From RI-231 sp041394905 (GTDB lineage Bacteria; Acidobacteriota; Terriglobia; Bryobacterales; UBA6623), in assembly GCA_041394905.1 (NCBI GenBank), contig JAWKHJ010000016.1, positions 74,608-138,607 of the forward strand: a stretch of DNA of 64,000 nucleotides, written 5' to 3'. Each line of letters starts with the position of its first letter. Position 1 is the first letter of the stretch. Both the position numbers and the translations under genes were made by a program. The notes beneath the pieces were generated by a model. It worked only from the letters and a program-made list of their open reading frames with translations, had not been told where the DNA came from and did no database searches. Below, one piece after another: positions 47,914 through 55,444 of this stretch.

Positions 47914-48714
47914 TTACCTCTTCTCCTCTCGGACCCGCACAGCTTCCTCGACCATGGCGATCAGCTCGCTGCGGGTGACGTAGAATCTCTCTTCCTCTGC
48001 CGAGGCCGACACGCCGGAGGGAACATCCTCCGCCGTCGTCGGGCAACCCGGCACGGGGACCGCTTTCGAGCGCACGCCGTAACGCGTACGCGAATCGAAC
48101 AACTTGTCGACCTCGACCTTGGGCAGCGCCTTGGCCCCGCCCAGCATCTCGGCGATGAACGCGATGCGCGCGAAGTGCTCGACGGTCTCCATCCGGAAGA
48201 ACGCCTGCCAGACGTCCTTACCGTAGGCGACCGCGCCGTGGTTGGCCAGCAGCAACGCGTCGTATTTCGGGATCAGCGGCAACATCGGGTCAGTCAGCGC
48301 CGGGGTGCCCGGCAAACCGTAGGCTGCGGTCGGAACGCAGCCTAGTCCGATGATGACTTCCGGCAGCAGCGCCTTGGTCAGGCCGTGCCCGGCGGAGGCG
48401 AATCCGGTCGCCGTTGGCGGGTGGGCGTGCACCACCGACATGATGTCGGGCCGCAGCTTGTAGATCGTCATGTGCATGGCGATCTCGGACGTCCTCTCTA
48501 GGCGCCCCTCGAGCTTATTGCCCTCGTAGTCGCAGATGATCAAGTCATCGGGCTTCATCATGCCCTTTGACACGCCGGTGGGCGTGCAAAGCACACGTTC
48601 GTCGTCGAGACGGATGGTAATGTTGCCATCGTTGGCAGCCACCCACCCTTTTTCGAAAACGAGCCTGCCGATGTCGACGATATCCTGCCGCAGCTCGCGC
48701 TCGGTCTTAGCCAT
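47914..48714 (-). CDS. Class II aldolase (fuculose/rhamnulose-phosphate type) with likely encapsulation tail
   Basis: 266 residues. The aldolase core has Glu77 (SEIAMHM), zinc ligands in VVHAHPP (His96, His98) and ANHGAV (His159), and the phosphate loop near 28-50 (AANDGNITIRL, TPTGVSKG). It matches the L-fuculose-1-phosphate aldolase family, which yields lactaldehyde and dihydroxyacetone phosphate. The core should end near 215; residues 223-266 add a Pro/Gly/Ser-rich linker and a short amphipathic helix (TRSELIAMVEEAVRV), the form of an encapsulation peptide. First gene of the BMC operon (aldolase, BMC-H, three BMC-P, methyltransferase). Confidence 0.88.
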   Translation of the reverse strand: MAKTERELRQDIVDIGRLVFEKGWVAANDGNITIRLDDERVLCTPTGVSKGMMKPDDLIICDYEGNKLEGRLERTSEIAMHMTIYKLRPDIMSVVHAHPPTATGFASAGHGLTKALLPEVIIGLGCVPTAAYGLPGTPALTDPMLPLIPKYDALLLANHGAVAYGKDVWQAFFRMETVEHFARIAFIAEMLGGAKALPKVEVDKLFDSRTRYGVRSKAVPVPGCPTTAEDVPSGVSASAEEERFYVTRSELIAMVEEAVRVREEKR

Positions 48715-48818
48715 GCGAACTCCAATCGTAGCGTGGGGGCGGAAGCGAAGTAACGGCGGGCGCGGAGGGTTGGGGATGGCGGTCCCGGCCAGCCCGGCAA
48801 CGTACGAGATCGGGCCCA

Positions 48819-49088
48819 GTGCGTGAGAGCCGGCGCAGAAACATCCGTTTCGATCTCACGCCGGGGCGAGTACCGGTGCGGCAAGCTCGATCGACCGACT
48901 TCAACCAAGCCGACATCCACAACCTGCTCGCCCGCTTCGCTCTCGACGGCGGAGACCCCGCTGAAGCACGCAAGCACGCCGAAATCGCGAAGGAACGCGC
49001 CTACTGCGACGGCCCGCCGCACTACTACAAGCCCGCCTACGAAGAAGCCGAGCGCCTAATCGCCGAAGCGAGCGATACTAGCGGCTAA
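48819..49088 (+). CDS. TPR-like C-terminal fragment protein
   Basis: 89 residues. The last 55 residues (HNLLARFALDGGDPAEARKHAE, CDGPPHYYKPAYEEAERLI) look like the final TPR unit and cap found at the C-terminus of large TPR/NTPase proteins in Acidobacteria. The N-terminal ~30 residues are Arg-rich and unlike a protein start. The region upstream to the aldolase start is only 104 bases, so the rest of such a gene is missing. It may be a truncated remnant or a small stand-alone helper. Divergent from the BMC operon. Confidence 0.4.
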   Translation: MRESRRRNIRFDLTPGRVPVRQARSTDFNQADIHNLLARFALDGGDPAEARKHAEIAKERAYCDGPPHYYKPAYEEAERLIAEASDTSG

Positions 49089-49098
49089 CTCGAAACCC

Positions 49099-49310
49099 AT
49101 GAAGCGCCTCGGTTTTGCCATTGCGTTCGGCCTGGGAGGGTACTCCTAGGCGCCGGATTGGGCTATTTCCTCGTACAGTCCTTCTCCGGCAATCGCCACG
49201 ACAAGGAGATGGAAGCGGCCAGGACAGGGGCGTTCTTCACCGGTCCGCTTGGGGCGGTGCTGGCGGCGATTCTTGGGGCAGTTTTGGCGGGCCGGTCGAA
49301 GGGGAAGTGA
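49099..49310 (+). CDS. Small two-TM membrane protein (frameshifted)
   Basis: ATG 49099 starts MKRLGFAIAFGLGG; a frame change at ~49142 leads to VLLGAGLGYFLVQSFSGN and, after a hydrophilic turn, TGAFFTGPLGAVLAAILGAVLAG before TGA 49308-49310. About 70 residues with two membrane helices and a basic C-terminus. No family name. It begins 11 nt after the TPR-like gene. Confidence 0.5.
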
Positions 49311-49416
49311 GGGTGGCTGATCTTCGGTCGAGCTCAACATCCAGTCCGTGAATTGACCTTGCCGGCTTGAAAGCCGGCTGGGACCGCCCTCACGGATGGT
49401 CCCCACCGGATCATGA

Positions 49417-49725
49417 CTAGGTTGTTGCGTCGCGGAGCAGTTTGAGCACTTTGAGGACTTGCACCTTCGGCTCGCCTTCGACTTGATACGCCTCGGCGAT
49501 TGAGGCCCGCAGCTCGGATTCGCGGTAGGCGGCGAAGTCTTCGGCGGACTCCCACAGGTACAGGCCGGTGTATTCGCCGGTTTCAGGATCTTGCAGGTAG
49601 TACTTCTGCTGGAGCCCTTTCAGAGCGCGGAACTGCGGGAGTCGTTCCTCCAGCACCGGGACGATTTCTTCGTAGGGAAGGCGCGAATGAAATCGCACTG
49701 CGACCGCGAGTTTGGGTTCGTTCAA
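49417..49725 (-). CDS. Dimeric alpha/beta-barrel (YdhR/ABM-like) protein, TTG start
   Basis: TTG 49725 is chosen because GGAGG (49732-49736 on the minus strand) sits at ideal spacing before it; the longer frame to 49770 lacks this. 102 residues: LAVAVRFHSRLPYEEIVPVLEE, LQQKYYLQDPETGEYTGLYLWES and AEDFAAYRESELRASIAEAY. The strand-helix pattern with Y.L.....GLY.WES is that of small monooxygenase/ABM-like proteins such as YdhR. The reaction is unknown. It is transcribed alone, divergent from nothing close. Confidence 0.65.
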   Translation of the reverse strand: MNEPKLAVAVRFHSRLPYEEIVPVLEERLPQFRALKGLQQKYYLQDPETGEYTGLYLWESAEDFAAYRESELRASIAEAYQVEGEPKVQVLKVLKLLRDATT

Positions 49726-49771
49726 CGGATTCCTCCGGCGAGAGTTTACCGCAACGAGCCTAGGGTGCAAC

Positions 49772-49793
49772 GGGGGCCCTGGGGAGGGCCCCC
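49772..49793 (-). terminator. Hairpin downstream of TIGR03437 gene
   Basis: GGGGGCCC-TGGGGA-GGGCCCCC is a perfect 8-bp stem between the TIGR03437 gene stop (49804) and the next gene start. It likely terminates the TIGR03437 transcript. Confidence 0.5.
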
Positions 49794-49803
49794 GTCGCTT
49801 GGC

Positions 49804-51711
49804 TTACGGGACGACTTCGAGGTCCAGGTAGGTCGTCGTGTCGATCCAGCGCATGACGCCACCCAGGTCGAGGCCTGTCGCTTCGAAGCGGGCAACGCCC
49901 GCCGCCCCCGGCATGTGGGTTACGTTCAACTGCAGCATGCCGTCAGGCAGGTTCTGCAGCACGTAGCTGGGGATGGCGAACGAGCCGTTGCTCGCCGTCA
50001 CCGTGCAGACGAAGGCGTGCGAGCGGTACTGCAGCGGGTTCTGGATGGGACGCACCACATTCGCAGGCACGGCGTAGACACGACCGTGGATCACGACGAT
50101 GTCATCCGCCGTTCCGCCCGTCCAGTTGAGCGTCATGCCGGCCGCACGGCTCACCGTCGTCCCGGCGGAGAGATCGGTGGTCATCGTCACCAACTGCGGC
50201 ACGTTCACCATCACCGTGCCGAAGGGGCCCACGTCGATGCCACCAGCCCCCGCAGCGCTCCAGTCGCCTGCGCTCAGCGCCGCCGGCAGCGCTGCCACGT
50301 ATAGCGGACCATTCGCCGTGAGCGTGGGCGTCAGCGTCATGGCCACGCCAGGGCCGCCAATCGTCAGCGCGCCCGCATCGAGCCGCTGCACCGTTCCGCG
50401 GAACAGATCAGGCGTTTCGTTGGGACCGACTGGGTAAGCGTTACAGGAGTCCGTGGCCGCCGGCGGGATGCCGATATCGACCGACGCGTCCTCGGCCAGC
50501 CGCACGAACCGCGCCGTCACCACGTTGGGCCCAGGGTTGGCGGGCGTTCCGCCCATCGGTCCCTGCCCCATACCGCCATTCATGTTCATCGCGTTCACAC
50601 CGCCAGCGAAGGGAGGCACGCCCGGGGACACGCCGTACTGGCCAATGCCGCCCGCGCCAACGCCGCCCATTCCGCGATGGACGCCCCCGCCCATTCCCCG
50701 CCCGTTGGCGGGAGGATTGAACGGACTAGGCGTCTGCGGATAGGGGCCGCCAAGGCCGGCCTGCGGTCCCAGTTGTCCGGGCCCGAGGCGTCCCATGCCG
50801 CTGCCCAGCACGATAGAGCCGTGCGACAGGCCGGAGAGGATGGGCTCGACCGGGTCGAGGCAGCGTCCTGGGCCATTGCCAATCGCGACCGTGCCGATGT
50901 TGGAGACGAAGTTGTCCTGATGCAGCCGGACCGGCACGGCACAACCTTGAGGCGCGCCTGCGGGGATGACGATCTGCACTTGATCCAGGCCGGCGAAGCC
51001 GGGCGCCCGTCCGGCGTACTGCATCTGAGCCTCGACGCCCCCGACATAGACACGGGCTTGGTTCATCGCCCGCGCCTGTTCCATCACCGGCTCGCCTGTC
51101 TGCACAGGAGGGTTGGTGATGCCCAACCCGGTTCCCCAAAACACCATCACCTGGTTGGGGCCGGCGGGACGATCCGCGCCGTTGAGCTGGTAGCGCATCC
51201 GAGGGTCGGGATCGTTGACGAAGTTGTGCGCCAACAAAGGACCGCGGCCGCTGCCTTGGCTCGTGAAGAAGCCGAAACCATGCGGACCGAACGGAACGAC
51301 GATCTCCTCACTCTGGCCCAAATCCGTCATCACTCGCAGCCGCAGTTGATCTCCGCCGAGAGGCTCAGGGATCTGACAGTTGATCTGGTTTTCTTGTACG
51401 TAGAGCAGACGGCAATGGTCGGCGTCGTTGAGCATTACGCGGGTGCGCTGCGGCCCGAGCTCAGTCGGCAGTGGAAACTGCCCGGCTTGAACGCCCGCTT
51501 GGGGGCCAAGGCCGGAGCCAAAGATCGAGACAAGCCCGCCCGGAGAGAGCCGGGCGCCGGGGAAGTCCATCGGCCGATAACTTGCGGCGTTGACCACGCC
51601 ATTGGGAGCAATCACGGGCGAACCCTGCGCGAAAACCGCGCTGGCCGCCCAGAGGCTTGTCGCTACGAGAACGACTTGCCTGAGGGAGCCTTGCACTTTG
51701 TTCCGATACAT
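49804..51711 (-). CDS. Secreted protein with N-terminal TIGR03437 domain and Gly/Met-rich insert
   Basis: ATG 51711 has AAGGAG seven bases upstream; a signal peptide follows (VVLVATSLWAASAVFAQ). Residues ~36-275 are one TIGR03437 domain (VVNAASYRPMDFPGARLSPG, LVSIFGSGLGP, NQINCQIPEPLGG, MVFWGTGLGITNPPV, GLDQVQIVIPAGAPQGC). Residues ~302-397 are a low-complexity Gly/Pro/Met region (GGMGQGPMGG type). Residues ~398-635 are beta-rich, perhaps two sandwich domains (GTVMVNVPQLVTMTTDLSAG, TLNWTGGTADDIVVIHG). In most proteins TIGR03437 is C-terminal; here it is N-terminal. Intact, 635 residues. Function unknown, probably extracellular. Confidence 0.75.
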   Translation of the reverse strand: MYRNKVQGSLRQVVLVATSLWAASAVFAQGSPVIAPNGVVNAASYRPMDFPGARLSPGGLVSIFGSGLGPQAGVQAGQFPLPTELGPQRTRVMLNDADHCRLLYVQENQINCQIPEPLGGDQLRLRVMTDLGQSEEIVVPFGPHGFGFFTSQGSGRGPLLAHNFVNDPDPRMRYQLNGADRPAGPNQVMVFWGTGLGITNPPVQTGEPVMEQARAMNQARVYVGGVEAQMQYAGRAPGFAGLDQVQIVIPAGAPQGCAVPVRLHQDNFVSNIGTVAIGNGPGRCLDPVEPILSGLSHGSIVLGSGMGRLGPGQLGPQAGLGGPYPQTPSPFNPPANGRGMGGGVHRGMGGVGAGGIGQYGVSPGVPPFAGGVNAMNMNGGMGQGPMGGTPANPGPNVVTARFVRLAEDASVDIGIPPAATDSCNAYPVGPNETPDLFRGTVQRLDAGALTIGGPGVAMTLTPTLTANGPLYVAALPAALSAGDWSAAGAGGIDVGPFGTVMVNVPQLVTMTTDLSAGTTVSRAAGMTLNWTGGTADDIVVIHGRVYAVPANVVRPIQNPLQYRSHAFVCTVTASNGSFAIPSYVLQNLPDGMLQLNVTHMPGAAGVARFEATGLDLGGVMRWIDTTTYLDLEVVP

Positions 51712-51858
51712 CTCAGGTCTCCTTCTGGGTATGTCGAAGGTCGCCCCAGGGCCGCACGACAATCAAATCTGTCGCGATCCTTCGATACCAATGAGATGAC
51801 AGGAATAGCTACTGCGTGGCAGGAAACTTGTAAAGGAAAGGCAAAGCCTGCGCGGGCT

Positions 51859-52704
51859 CTAATTCAACTGCGCTTGGGCTCGTCGAATGTTCTCGCTCCA
51901 GGCTTCCAGGTCCTCGCCTTCTTCGGGCTCGGGGTGCAGCTCGTTGTAATGCTCGATTGCGGCGAGGGCTTTGCCGCGTTGACCGAGCTCGTGGTAAAGC
52001 CATGCCGTCTGCTTGATCTCTTCGGCGGAATCGGGCGCCAGCGCCAGAACGGTGCGGATGACTTCGAGCCCGCTGCTGAGCTGACGAGAGCTCAGGAAAA
52101 TATCGCGCAAGTTGTTGCACATGCGCAGGATGATCGAGCGGTTATCCATCGCGGCGAAGTGCAGGTCGGTGAGCTCGACCGGACGGCCGCTCAGACGCTT
52201 GACAAGATTGCGGCAGCCCTGGCGGTTCAGGACCCGCCCTTCGTGGAACGGGTCAACGTAGATACGACGCCGCGCGTCGTGATACTTCACCAGGAAGTGG
52301 CCCGGTAGACCGACGCCATAGATCGGCGCCTGGATGCGCTTACCGATCTCCATATAAACGACGGACAACGCGATGGGGATGCCGGTGCGGCGTTCGATCA
52401 CGTCGTTCAGGAAGCTGTTCCGCGGGTCATAGTAATCGCTGCGATTGCCTTCGAATCCCCACTGCTCGAAGAGCACGCGGCTGATGGCGGAGACGACCTC
52501 GTCGGGCTCGTCGCCGTGCTCGAGCGCCGCCTGTACTTCCTCCGCGCGGCGGTCAAGCCAAGCGAGTGTGGGCTCGTCCTGGAGGTCCGGATAGCGAATG
52601 CGCGCCAAAGTGAGTGCAGCGCGCGTCAAGTCGACCTCGGCGTCCGGCCGGTCGAACAATTGGCGCATCTGCTCCGACGGCCTCACTCCTTGGCAGGATA
52701 GCAA
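51859..52704 (-). CDS. SirB1-family protein (transglutaminase-like plus TPR)
   Basis: 281 residues from ATG 52704 (a later ATG at 52668 is possible). It contains NDVIERRTGIPIALSVVYMEIGKRI and GLPGHFLVKYHDARRRIYVDPFHEG, the SirB1 core with a transglutaminase-like layout, then LTDLHFAAMDNRSIILRMCNNL and a TPR-type helical C-terminus (GLEVIRTVLALAPDSAEEIKQTAWLYHELG). The family includes E. coli SirB1/YchA. The role is not established; the gene is often near protein-synthesis genes. Intact. Confidence 0.8.
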   Translation of the reverse strand: MLSCQGVRPSEQMRQLFDRPDAEVDLTRAALTLARIRYPDLQDEPTLAWLDRRAEEVQAALEHGDEPDEVVSAISRVLFEQWGFEGNRSDYYDPRNSFLNDVIERRTGIPIALSVVYMEIGKRIQAPIYGVGLPGHFLVKYHDARRRIYVDPFHEGRVLNRQGCRNLVKRLSGRPVELTDLHFAAMDNRSIILRMCNNLRDIFLSSRQLSSGLEVIRTVLALAPDSAEEIKQTAWLYHELGQRGKALAAIEHYNELHPEPEEGEDLEAWSENIRRAQAQLN

Positions 52705-52834
52705 GCGGTTTCACGCACGGGGATGGGGCATTTACCCGACCTAGCGGTCCAAGACCCACATCTGACAAGGCCATTGACCATAGCTAGGACTGGCGCCATG
52801 CGTGCATATCCCTGTGGCAGAAAGGAGGCAAACC

Positions 52835-53101
52835 ATGGAGCTCTCCACTCTCATCTCCATCTGGGTTGTCGTCACCACCACCGTCGTCGTGCTCGCTTAC
52901 ATGCGCATGTCAATGGGCATGCATGATGTGATGCGGGTGCATCTGACCGGTTCCCAGCCTGCAATTGACGTCAGCGAGGCGAAGTTGATTGACCGCATTC
53001 GTGTTATCGACCGCTTCGGAATCCCGCTCACGGTGATATCGGCGGTGCTCGCGCTAGCGATTTTCATCGTCTGGGCGATTGGGGAGGCCGGCCCCGGCTA
53101 A
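52835..53101 (+). CDS. Small membrane protein
   Basis: 88 residues. ATG 52835 has AAAGGAGG eight bases upstream, a strong ribosome site. Two hydrophobic segments (LISIWVVVTTTVVVLAYMRM and PLTVISAVLALAIFIVWAIG) flank a charged loop with DVSEAKLIDRIRVIDRFG. No family recognised. The region between it and the divergent SirB1 gene is 130 nt. Confidence 0.6.
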   Translation: MELSTLISIWVVVTTTVVVLAYMRMSMGMHDVMRVHLTGSQPAIDVSEAKLIDRIRVIDRFGIPLTVISAVLALAIFIVWAIGEAGPG

Positions 53102-53138
53102 GCATAGAGACAAGCACCACGAGGTGCGGCGTATAGAG

Positions 53139-53160
53139 AGCGCGCCCTCGCGGGCGCGCT
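53139..53160 (-). terminator. Hairpin downstream of gdhA
   Basis: AGCGCGCCC-TCGC-GGGCGCGCT is a perfect 9-bp stem in the 74-nt convergent gap between the small membrane gene (53101) and the gdhA stop (53176). Read on the minus strand its loop is GCGA, as in the glnA terminator. Probable terminator of gdhA. Confidence 0.6.
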
Positions 53161-53175
53161 GCCGTTGACAACAGA

Positions 53176-54543
53176 TTAGACGGCCCCGTAGGCAAGCATC
53201 GCATCGGCGACCTTGACGAAACCGCCGATGTTGGCGCCTTTGACATAGTTCACCCAGGCGCCATTGTCTTCGGAGCCATAGCGAACGCAGGTGGTGTGGA
53301 TGCCCTTCATGATCGTCTCGAGGCGGCCCTCCACTTCCTCGCGGGTCCAGGAAATGCGGAGCGAATTCTGGCTCTGCTCCAGGCCCGAAACAGCCACGCC
53401 TCCTGCGTTCGCAGCCTTGCCAGGGGCAAAGAGAATCCGGGCGTGCAAAAAACGGTGCACGCCGTCGATTTCCGTTGGCATGTTCGCACCCTCGGCGACG
53501 GCGATCACGCCGTTATCGAGCAGAGTCTGCGCCTCTTCTCCGTTGATCTCGTTTTGCGTCGCGCACGGGAAAGCCAAGTCCGCCTTGACACCCCATGGAC
53601 GCTTGCCCTCGTGATATTCGCACCCGAACTTCTCCGCATACTCGGAGATCCTTCCGCGGCGAACTTCCTTCAGATCCTGCAGCCAAGCGAGCTTCTCTCC
53701 CCGGATACCGTCGGGGTCGTAAATGAATCCGTTCGAGTCCGACGCCGTCACGACCTTCGCGCCGAAATGATCGAGCTTTTCGATGGCATAGAGCGCGACG
53801 TTGCCCGAGCCGGAAACCAAGGCCGTCTTACCCTTTAGGCCGTCGCCGCGTGTCGCAAGCATCTCACGCATGAAGTAGACCGCGCCGTAGCCGGTAGCCT
53901 CTTTGCGTACCAAGCTGCCGCCGAAGGCGATCCCCTTGCCCGTCATCACGCCGGTCACGCGATTGGACAAACGCCGGTACATGCCGACCAGATAACCGAT
54001 CTCACGCGCCCCGACGCCGATGTCGCCGGCGGGGACGTCTGTGTCCTCCCCGATGTGGCGGTAGAGCTCGACCATCAGCGAATGGCAGAAGCGCATGACC
54101 TCGCGGTCGCTCTTGCCTTTGGGGTTGAAGTTGGCGCCGCCCTTAGCGCCGCCCATCGGCAGAGTGGTCAAGCTGTTCTTGAAGATCTGCTCGAAGCCCA
54201 AGAACTTCAAGATGCTCGCGTTGACACTGGGGTGGAAACGCAAACCACCTTTGTAGGGCCCGATGGCGTTGGAGAACTGCACGCGCCAAGCGCGGTTCAC
54301 GCGGACGTTGTGGTGGTCGTCCTCCCAGGTCACGCGAAACACGATCATGCGGTCGGGCTCGGTGAGCCGTTCGAGAATTTGCTCCTTCTTATATTTCGGG
54401 TCGCCGTGTATGTAAGGGATCACCGTCTCGGCGACTTCTTGAACTGCCTGCTGAAACTCACGCTGGCCGGCATTGCGGCGGCGCAGGCCGTTCATGAAGC
54501 GATCGATTTCGCGACGGGTGTCGGAACGGGGGTCGGATGCCAT
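53176..54543 (-). CDS. gdhA: NADP-type glutamate dehydrogenase
   Basis: 455 residues, normal for the hexameric NADP enzyme. It has PYKGGLRFHPSVNASILKFLG, the catalytic-Lys motif TTLPMGGAKGGANFNPKGKSD (Lys in GGAKGG), DVPAGDIGVGAREIGYLVG, and the dinucleotide motif LVSGSGNVA. The C-terminal part has GANMPTEIDG and GGVAVSGLEQSQNS. It makes glutamate from 2-oxoglutarate and ammonia with NADPH. With glnA 16 kb away, the window holds both ammonia-assimilating enzymes. Intact, single gene. Confidence 0.95.
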   Translation of the reverse strand: MASDPRSDTRREIDRFMNGLRRRNAGQREFQQAVQEVAETVIPYIHGDPKYKKEQILERLTEPDRMIVFRVTWEDDHHNVRVNRAWRVQFSNAIGPYKGGLRFHPSVNASILKFLGFEQIFKNSLTTLPMGGAKGGANFNPKGKSDREVMRFCHSLMVELYRHIGEDTDVPAGDIGVGAREIGYLVGMYRRLSNRVTGVMTGKGIAFGGSLVRKEATGYGAVYFMREMLATRGDGLKGKTALVSGSGNVALYAIEKLDHFGAKVVTASDSNGFIYDPDGIRGEKLAWLQDLKEVRRGRISEYAEKFGCEYHEGKRPWGVKADLAFPCATQNEINGEEAQTLLDNGVIAVAEGANMPTEIDGVHRFLHARILFAPGKAANAGGVAVSGLEQSQNSLRISWTREEVEGRLETIMKGIHTTCVRYGSEDNGAWVNYVKGANIGGFVKVADAMLAYGAV

Positions 54544-54610
54544 ACAGGGGAATCTCCTTCGTTGCTCTCTATCCAGAGTATCGGCTGGACAGCCATGGCA
54601 CCCGAAGCGT

Positions 54611-55444
54611 TCACCCTAGGAAAGCCCGCACGGGCGCCAGCATGGCCCGGGCGAGCTCCATGTTGCGCTCTTGTGGCAGGTCCGAGATCACAAAGGCCAA
54701 ATAATCGCCGGCTTCGAAGCCCGCAATTTGGAACCGACCGGCTTTCGCGCTGTCCAGCCCCGGTCCCAGGTCCTCGCCGTCACGCCGCTTGGTCAAGACC
54801 ACCGAAGCGATGTTCTCGCCTTCCTGTAGGACCAAGTGGATGAACTCCCGCCCACCGAAGGTGCAGCGGTGCGCCACCAGCAGCGAGGCGTCCGGGCCTG
54901 CCGCCGTCGTCACGATTTCGACCAAGGGGGCCTCGTCGCCCAGACCCATGGCCGCCTTTTCCGGCGCCACCGGCCCATCCGGTTTCGGCCCGAAGATGGT
55001 GCAGCGAAGATGGTCGATCACCGCCGGTGCATAGGCCGCCGCAACCTGGCTGACCAAGCCGCGCACCTCGAGATGGATCGCGGCGAGTTGGTGCGGGAAA
55101 AAGCCGGTCTCGCGCTTGGTCCAGAAGGAACCGGCTACGAGCACAGCCACCGCAGCCGCTGCGGCGATCCCCCACCACGAGGCGCTTCTGCGCCGACGGT
55201 CGCGGCCTAGGGCTTCGGCTACGGCGTCGCGCAGCCCGGCAGGCGTCTCTTCGGACTCGGCGGCCTTGCGGACAAGGGTCCGCAGGCGTTCCATCTGTGC
55301 CAGCTCCTCGGCGCACTTTGGGCAGCTCTTCAGGTGGCGATCCACCTCGGCCGCCGTCTCGACGCTGAGCTCGTTACTCAGGTAGGCGTGGAGTTGCTGC
55401 CGCACCTTGCGGCAAACCGCATCGTCAAAACGGATGACCGTCAC
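54611..55444 (-). CDS. Anti-sigma factor with zinc-finger (ZAS) N-terminus
   Basis: GTG 55444 overlaps the sigma-factor stop (GTGA). 277 residues. The cytoplasmic ZAS motif is H-x3-C-x2-C in RHLKSCPKC near residue 37-45. A membrane helix (WWGIAAAAAVAVLVAGSFW) lies near 95-112, and the periplasmic part is beta-rich (LEVRGLVSQVAAAYAPAVIDHLRC, REFIHLVLQEGENIASVVL). It should bind and hold the upstream ECF sigma factor in the absence of signal. Intact. Confidence 0.85.
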   Translation of the reverse strand: MTVIRFDDAVCRKVRQQLHAYLSNELSVETAAEVDRHLKSCPKCAEELAQMERLRTLVRKAAESEETPAGLRDAVAEALGRDRRRRSASWWGIAAAAAVAVLVAGSFWTKRETGFFPHQLAAIHLEVRGLVSQVAAAYAPAVIDHLRCTIFGPKPDGPVAPEKAAMGLGDEAPLVEIVTTAAGPDASLLVAHRCTFGGREFIHLVLQEGENIASVVLTKRRDGEDLGPGLDSAKAGRFQIAGFEAGDYLAFVISDLPQERNMELARAMLAPVRAFLG

